From Omphiscola glabra (lineage: Eukaryota > Mollusca > Gastropoda > Lymnaeidae): a stretch of DNA of 64,000 bases. Below the pieces are notes generated by a model. That model was not told the DNA's origin. It worked only from the letters and a program-made list of their open reading frames with translations, and made no database searches. Below are positions 49,610 to 58,600 of the stretch, piece by piece. Position 1 is the stretch's first letter; every line of letters starts with the position of its first letter. The position numbers and the translations under genes were made by a program. Location of the stretch: the NCBI GenBank assembly GCA_964017045.1, contig OZ024808.1, positions 30,421,949 through 30,485,948 of the forward strand. Reading direction: 5' to 3'.

Positions 49610-52600
49610 CTGTGGGTGTCGTATGATGGAAAGTACGATGAATAAAAAAAAGTCATCCTTATTTAAACTGGGCTTCCCCAACTCCCCCCACACCAATTTG
49701 CGTTCTGATAAATGCATTTTTAAAATTGTTAAAATATGTTTAATTTCTTATTATGTTTTTTAACGTAATAAAATTTTAACATGTACGTTTCTACTTGGAT
49801 AAAGAAGCGCGGTAAATTAACAAGGAATATGTTAACGTTTCAATCAATTCAAAGAAAGTTCTCATTTCATCATATTTTTAAACAACTTATTATATCTATG
49901 TTGTTAAGGACTACAATGTATATTGTGATTGCCTGTTGTTTAGAGATTATATGTGTTGTTTTATCTATTTGCTTAGTGATTGCCTGTTGTTTAGAGATTA
50001 TATGTGTTGTTTTATCTATTATGCTTAGTGATTGCCTGTTGTTTAGAGATTATATGTGTTGTTTTATCTATTTGCTTAGTGATTGCCTGTTGTTTAGAGA
50101 TTATATGTGTTGCTTTATCTATTATGTTTAGTGATTGCCTGTTGTTTAGAGATTATATGTGTTGCTTTATCTATTATGCTTAGTATTTTGTGACGTGTTT
50201 GTGGTTAAGGAAAATGACTTACCTGTTGTGTAAAGGTTTGTTGTGATCATGTCATGGCAGTTGACGATTTAGTTGTGTTAATAAAGATACTGTGTTCTAA
50301 TAATCAATGGTTTGTGAATTTAATATAATTAACCCCTAGACTTAAATTTTCAAACGACCTGCAATTGTTCATGAAGTCTGTAGAACTCCACACACTCTGC
50401 ATGATACTGAGACAGGTCCTTTGAGCACGGGTAACAGCGGATTTCCTTGAGGTCTCCCACCTGTGTCTTGACGTGCTGCAGCTCTCTGAAGGACTCCCTC
50501 TTTGTGTGGAACTCTGAGAAACTTCGCTTCATCATGTCGTGAACTTTGACCATCTCTACCCTCATCAGGTGGAGGATCATGGAGTACGTCAGACGGAACT
50601 TTGACTCAAGGGGGGGTGGGATGCCCTGTTTGAGTCATTTGTTGTTGTGGTGGGAGGGTGGGGTGGGTGGAGATTGAACAATGGTATAGTTTTATGCACG
50701 TTTAAAATGTATCATTAAACTTTGGATGTTTGTATACTTGTGTATATGTCAAACTTAACTCTTTTGTTGTCAACTTCACAATGTCATTGAGTATCCTTTA
50801 TACCTTGATTAACCCATTAATTTTACTCAACTTAGTTTTACATTTTCGAATGTAAAACTTCATATTTTTTTCGGGCAACATACTTTCAAGTCGGTTATCC
50901 AAATAGTTGGAATAAAACTAAAAACTTATTGAAGACTTTACGAATCTGTTACATTTACCAGCGCAATTTTTTGTAGATTTTCCAAATTCGGCACCTCCCC
51001 ATTGCACAGCACTATGACGGTGCCCGTGGTGTCATGGCCTCGGCGCCCTGCTCGTCCAGACATCTGAGTGTACTCGCTTGACAGCACGGGCCGGAGCGCC
51101 TTCCCGTCAAACTTCATCACACTCTCAAACAGAACTGTTCTGGCCGGCATGTTGACGCCCATGGCGAAAGTTTCCGTAGCTAAGAGAACCTAGGACAAAA
51201 AAAAAAGATTACTTAAAAAAACTTAACCAACGTACGGAGGTGTATCTTTATTTCGTAATAACCAACAAACATTAGATATGTTAGGATAGCAGGGTAAGCG
51301 TTATCTCAAGGTGCCCAAACGACGTTAGAAAGAGCCCCTTACACTTTGTAAATTAATATATTTGTGTAGTGTTATTCGTTACAAAGAAAGACAACCCACT
51401 TTCTAGAATATTCAAGAAAATGTAGGTTGCTCACCTTAACCAAGCCCTTCTGAAACAGAATCTCAATCATCTCTCTAAACATGGTGAGTATCCCGGAGTG
51501 GTGCACGCCAAATCCTCTTTGGAGGAGATCAGTTAGCATTTTTACCTACAGAAACAAATATAAAACCAATTTGGGTCGGAGAGTAAAAATATATAGAGCT
51601 GCATTCTTACAAGTCAACACAATAGTTTAAATGTCAAGTTAATGGGATAAGTCAACTTATTGGATAAGTCAACTTAATTAATAAGCCAATTTAATGATTA
51701 AGTCAACTTCATGGTAAAGTCCAAGAGTAGCAATAAAAGAAAGAATCAAGTAACATATACAGTTCAAATCATTATTTCTTGTCCAAGAGTCCGGCTAAGT
51801 CGGTCAACTTCAAAACATTGATGACTGATCAAACTCCAGACATATGTTGTGACCCCCTGCAGTTGGTCAGAGGGGTCAAGGTAACGGTGGGACATGCCGG
51901 TCGATGAAATGGATGGACATAAGGGTCAAGGTAATGGTTCGACATACCAGTCGATGTAATTTTTGGACATAGGGGTCAATGTAATGGTTGGACATAGGGG
52001 TCAAGGTAATGGTTTGACAAGGAGTCAATGCAATGATTGGACATAGGGGTCAAGGTAATGGTGGGACATGCCGGTCTATGAAATGGTTGGACATAAGGTC
52101 AAGGTAATGGTTGGACATAGGGGTCAATGTAATGATTGGACATACCGGTCGATGTAATGGTTGAACATAGGGGTCAGTATAATGGTTGGACATAGGGGTC
52201 AGTGTAATGATTGGACATACCGGTCGATGTAATTGTTGAACATAGGGGTCAGTATAATGGTTGGACATAGAGGTCAATGTAATGATTGGACATACCGGTC
52301 GATGTAATGGTTGATATAGGGGTCAGTATAATGGTTGGACATAGGGGTCAATGTAATGATTGGACATACCGGTCGATGTAATGGTTGACATAGGGGTCAG
52401 TATAATGGTTGGACAAAGGGGTCAATGTAATTATTTGAGTTGAGGTAATGGCCAACAGCAAGCGAGATGGCTTTGGGTAATTGTGTCACAGGATACGGTT
52501 CTTCCCAGCAGTGACACAATTTGATGTGTACCAGGGAAACTCATTGTGATTTCTCCGCTTCCCGGTAGCATTTTATGTTCTGCCGTGCAAGCAACATGAT

Positions 52601-55600
52601 CAATCAACGTGATCCATCAACGTGATCCATCAACGTGATCCATCAACGTGATCCATCAACGTGATCCATCATCGTGATCCATCAGTGTGATCCATCAACG
52701 TGATCCATCAGCGTGATCCATCAACGTGATCCATCAACGTGATCCATCAACGTGATCCATCAGCGTGATCCATCAGCGTGATCCATCAGCGTGATCCATC
52801 AGCGTGATCCATCAGCGTGATCCATCAGCGTGATCCATCAGCGTGATCCATCAGCGTGATCCATCAGCGTGATCCATCAACGTGATCCATCAGCGTGATC
52901 CATATTCCAAAGCCATTATTTAGATAAGTGCTGCTCCAGAATTCTACTCCTATCGAATCGTGCAAGGATCAGATCAATAAAACTCCATCCCAAACATCCA
53001 GGCGAAGCACTGGTTCTGCTGGTACATAGCATCTGAAACTTCAATACTTACCTGTGGCAGCTTGTGGTCCCTGGGCTCTAGCCTGGTCAGACACTTGTCA
53101 ACATACTACCTGTGGCAGATTGTGGTCCCTGGACTCTAGCCTGGTCAGACACCTGTCAACAACTTACCTGTGGCAGCTTGTGTTCCCTGGGCTCTAGCCT
53201 GGTCAGACACATGTCAACAACTTACCTGTGGCAGCTTGTGGTCCCTGGGCTCTAGCCCGGTCAGACACATGTCAACATACTACCTGTGGCAGCTTGTGGT
53301 CCCTGGGCTCTAGCCCGGTCAGACACATGTCAACAACTTACCTGTGGCAGCTTGTGGTCCATAGGCTCTAGCCTGGTCAGACACATGTCAACAACTTACC
53401 TGTGGCAGCTTGTGGTCCCTGGGCTCTAGCCTGGTCAGACTCTTGTCAACAACTTACCTGTGGCAGCTTGTGGTCCCTGGGCTCTAGCCTGATCAGACAC
53501 TTGTCAACAACTTACCTGTGGCAGCTTGTGGTCCCTGGGCTCTAGCCCGGTCAGACACATGTCAACATACTACCTGTGGCAGCTTGTGGTCCCTAGGCTC
53601 TAGCCTGGTCAGACACTTGTCAACAACTTACCTGTGGCAGCTTGTGGTCCCTGGGCTCTAGCCTGGTCAGACTCTTGTCAACAACTTACCTGTGGCAGCT
53701 TGTGGTCCCTGGGCTCTAGCCTGGACAGACACTTGTCAACAACTTACCTGTGGCAGCTTGTGGTCCCTGGGCTCTTGCCCGGTCAGACACATGTCAACAT
53801 ACTACCTGTGGCAGCTTGTGGTCCCTAGGCTCTAGCCTGGTCAGACACCTGTCAACAACTTACCTGTGGTAGCTTGTGGTCCCTGGGCTCTAGCTTGGTC
53901 AGACACTTGTCAACAACTTACCTGTGGCACCTTGTGGTCCCTGGGCTCTAGCTTGGTCAGACACTTGTCAACAACTTACCTGTGGCACCTTGTGGTCCCT
54001 GGGCTGTAGCTTGGTCAGACACCTGTCAACAACTTACCTGTGGCAGTTTGTGGTCCCTGGGCTCTAGCTTGGTCAGACACTTGTCAACAACTTACCTGTG
54101 GTAGCTTGTGGTCCCTAGGCTCTAGCCTTGTCAGACACCTGTCAACAACTTACCTGTGGTAGCTTGTGGTCCCTAGGCTCTAGCCTGGTCAGACACCTGT
54201 CAACAACTTACCTGTGGTAGCTTGTGGTCCCTGGGCTCTAGCCTGGTCAGACACTTGTCAACAACTTACCTGTGGCAGATTGTGGTCGCTAGGCTCCAGC
54301 CTGGTCAGACACTTGTCAACAACTTACCTTTGACAGATTGTGGTCCCTAGGCTCTAGCCTGGTCAGACACTTGTCAACAACTTACCTGTGGTAGCTTGTG
54401 GTCCCTAGGCTCTAGCCTGGTCAGACACTTGTCAACAACTTACCTGTGGCAGATTGTGGTCGCTAGGCTCTAGCCTGGTCAGACACTTGTCAACAACTTA
54501 CCTTTGACAGATTGTGGTCCCTAGGCTCTAGCCTGGTCAGACACTTGTCAACAACTTACCTGTGGCAGCTTGTGGTCCCTAGGCTCTAGCTTGGTCAGAC
54601 ACTTGTCAACAAACGAGCTGATTTCCTCCCGCTCGGACTGTGACGTCAGACTAAATTGAGTTGTGTAACTTGTTATATCGTTGATCTTCTTCTTGGAGAA
54701 ATAGAAGATCACGGCAGGGAGAGTCTTGTTCTTGCGTATCATATTGATGACCGACTTCCAAAACTGTTTTTCCTGTGGTGGAATTTTAAAGCATTATATT
54801 TATATGCCAATATTTCAATACATTTCTCTATCTCTCTCTCTTTTTATCTCGCTCTACAGTTTGCAATGATGAACTAATAGTTTAGAGCAGTGATTCCCAA
54901 AGTGGTCTATATCGACCCCCAGGGGTCTACGACAACTTGCAAGAGGTCTATGTTAGCGGAAAAAAAATTGGGGGTCCATGAAATGAAAATGGGGGTCCAT
55001 GAAATGAAAATGAGGGTCTAAATTAGTGGATCTCATGTAAACCGGTAGTGATTTCTATTTTGGCATTCCATGAATGGAATAATCCACATACACAGATAGT
55101 ACCTTTTTAATTCCATAATACTATCTTACAATATAAAGACATATATCTTCCTACATAAATTATAAAAGTACATATAAAAGTAAAAATGTTAAATATCATG
55201 TTAGTTTCTTTGCTATTTCTCGGTTAATCTTTTTAAGAGCTATTTTTTTTTAAACTTTCATGGAAGAGCGGTACAACATTGCTTATAAGCGAAACCAACT
55301 TTGTTTGAGAGTGCCGGAGAAAGGTAAGAGCATTATATTTTTTATTTTTTTAGTTTTGTGCTCGTTGTTAGCAAAGATAGATAAGTTACGCCAATCAGCA
55401 ATTCTGGCTTCAAAAAGACATACATGTTTCTTATCCCGTATTATCGCAAGAAAGTATTTAATTGCTTTTCCATCCTCATACCTAGTGGAAAGGGGTTTCA
55501 GCGCAGTTACCAATCCCCTAACAACAACAAAAAAGAAACAAACTGGACATCATTAACCGAGGAGATTTGAGATTAAACCTAACTAAACTGATGCCAAGGA

Positions 55601-58600
55601 GATTTGAGATTAAACCTAACTAAACTGATGCCAAGGAGATTTGAGATTAAACCTAACTAAACTGATGCCAAGGAGATTTGAGATTAAACCTAACTAAACT
55701 GATGCCAAGGAGATTTGAGATTAAACCTAACTAAACTGATGCCAAGGAGATTTGAGATTAAACCTAACTAAACTGATGACAAATGTTGAAACTTTATTAT
55801 TAAAGCATCAGGTTCATCCCTCACACTAGAAGCATATCAGGTTCATCCCTCACACTAGAAGCATATCAGGTTCATCCCTCACACTAGAAGCATATCAGGT
55901 TCATCCCTCACACTAGAAGCATATCAGGTTCATCCCTCACACTAAAAGCATATAGCTTTTGTTTTGTTATTTTATGTAGCACAAATTAAATTTTAATTTG
56001 GTTCGTTTTAATTTAAATTTAATTAATAAATGTATAAAACTTAACCTGTTTTTAAAAAAAATTTTCACACTACACTTCACTACCGTTAAAAATTTAAATG
56101 TTTCCAAGTGAGTAGCACTCTACCGGCTGTCAAAAATACATTTGGAGTTAATGAATTGGCAAAAAATCAATATCAGGTAAGCAGGGGGTCTACCCAAAAC
56201 CGAAAAACATGGCAAAGGGTCTACGAGACAAAAAAGTTTGGGAACCTCTGGTTTAGTGTGAGGGCATCACTTCATTATTTTAAGAACCGTAAAGGTATCA
56301 TTTTATTTCAATCTATCTTATATTGATCTTGGTGTTTGTTGATTGTATTATAAAACAATATAGTGCGTTATAAATCAGCCATTTTTTGTATCAAAATCAA
56401 AAACATTTTTGGATTCCCACAGGAAGGGCACAGCTTGAAATGGCTGGACAAAAATTGTGTAGATAGTTTATTTATATATAAATGTATATTAAATTTATAA
56501 TGTTGATTAAGTGCTCACTTGTTCTACAGGGTTAACAATGTTTTTTCTTTGAATGGAACTCATTGCCATGTAGTAACTGTTGAAAGAAAGAAGCACAACT
56601 AGCATGCAATTCGATATGCTGTAAGCTAAAAGACAGGCTTAGATAAGATCAAAAACAAGTTGAAAAACACTCAAGAATCACGGAAAATATCATCTTGAAC
56701 AGTTGGTGTTAGGTTGAGCGGTTACGGGTTGTTGGGGTTGTTCAAAATGATATTTCACTCTAAATAAAAATGATGATATGATCCCAAAAGCTAGGTGCAC
56801 AAACGTAATATTTTCGACACAATCATCTTTGTCAGTAGACGGACTCTATATTAACATTAGTTAATCATCCGTGTCAGTAGAAGGACTCTATATTAACATT
56901 AGTTAATCATCCGTGTCAGTAGACCGACTCTATATTAACATTTGTTAATCATCCGTGTCAGTAGACCGACTTTATATTAACATTTGTTAATCATCCGTGT
57001 CAGTAGACCGACTCTATATTAACATTAGTTAATCATCCGTGTCAGTAGACCGATTCTTTATTAACATTAGTTAATCATCCGTGTCAGTAGACCGACTCTT
57101 TATTAACATTAGTTAATGTGTTTCAATCCCGTACAACATGATCAACTTCGATGGTTGAGGATTAGTCGAACAGGGTCTTCCTTGAGAAAAAATGAGACTA
57201 GGGGCTGGCGGGGTGATTCCATTCGACCATTTAGCTTGTGACTGTCACAGGCTGGGAGAAATAGGAGTCTGCTCATTCTTGGTGGTGAGATAGGCATGTC
57301 TACTACAGAGTTTCTTGGTGGTGCGGTAGGCATGTTTACTACAGAGTTTCTTGGTGGTGAGATAGGCATGTCTACTACAGAGTTTCTTGGTGGTGAGGTA
57401 GGCATGTCTACTACAGAGTTTCTTGGTGGCGAGGTAGGCATGTCTACTACAGAGTTTCTTGGTGGTGAGGTAGGCATGTCTACTACAGAGTTTCTTGGGG
57501 GTGAGGTAGGCATGTCTACTACAGAGTTTCTTGGTGGCGAGGTAGGCATGTCTACTACAGAGTTTCTTGGTGGTGAGGTAGGCATGTCTACTACAGAGTT
57601 TCTTGGTGGTGAGATAGGCATGTCTACTACAGAGTTTCTTGGTGGCGAGGTAGGCATGTCTACTACAGAGTTTCTTGGTGGCGAGGTAGGCATGTCTACT
57701 ACAGAGTTTCTTGGTGGCGAGGTAGGCATTTCTACTACAGAGTTTGTCATTCCTGCGACCGTTAAATGTCACTTCGCATTACGTAATGTTACTATTTTCA
57801 GGCAACAGTTTTGTAAAACATGACAGGTAACATGGTTGGTACAAGGGTTGGGGGGGGGGGGGAAACCCACAGTAGGAGGACTGACCAACTATCACGCGTA
57901 TCAGATTGTAACCGAACGATGGAAGCACGAATTTGACGGTGGAACTAGTATAATTCCAGGCATTAGAATGCAAAGGTGAGTGGCTAGTTGATGTCCATTT
58001 AGATGGAGGGAAGGGTTGTGTTAATTTTAGTACCAGAGAAGTAGAAATAGATAACCACTTGCAAAGCGAGTCTCTAGAGACGCCACGACCCTTTCGTGGA
58101 CATAAGGGGATCGTTAGATGGGACAGGTAGAGATTAGCCGGACTGGAAAGAGGACAGTCGGGAGGGAGAACTCCCCTGGACAGGAGTAGAGGACAGTCGA
58201 GAGAAGATAATAATGTAAGAGAGAGACGAAGCGGGACAGTCGGAACTGAGTGCGTGAGAGAGAGATTAAGTAAATTCGATGTAGCAGATAAATAAAATAT
58301 CAACGCCTGCATCCCTCGTCATACAGTCATAGCACAGCAACGGTGCTCTACTATATATATATGAGTAACAAGCTTTTTATAAAATATTTAGTAAAATAGA
58401 GTTGTAAACACGTTTTCGCCTAGTTTAAGACCCACTATTATTATAACAAAAATACACGGTTTAAACATGGTTAGAACATTGTTGACGATTAGATCATGAC
58501 TGCGTATTGATAAAAAGTGATTACGACTTTGCTAATAATAGCTCAAATAACTGTTCCATTCTTTTCTTGATATTTCAATTGTCAAATCAAGTGCTGCCAG

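Larger units (their letters stand above)
54888..56250 (+). mobile_element. hAT-family DNA transposon, internally deleted, with near-perfect target-site duplication
   Basis: Termini CAGTGATTCCCAAAGTGG and AGTTTGGGAACCTCTG are inverted repeats. The flanks GTTTAGAG (54880-54887) and GTTTAGTG (56251-56258) agree at 7 of 8 bases, the hAT signature length. The 1.36-kb element lies in the exon 11-13 interval of SKI2 copy 2 and carries a transposase remnant and two small minisatellites. Confidence 0.88.

Noticed and set aside
57142..57823. Frames of 175-202 aa on both strands
   Set aside because: 36-bp minisatellite inside the SKI2 copy 2 interval, with no non-repetitive conserved domain.
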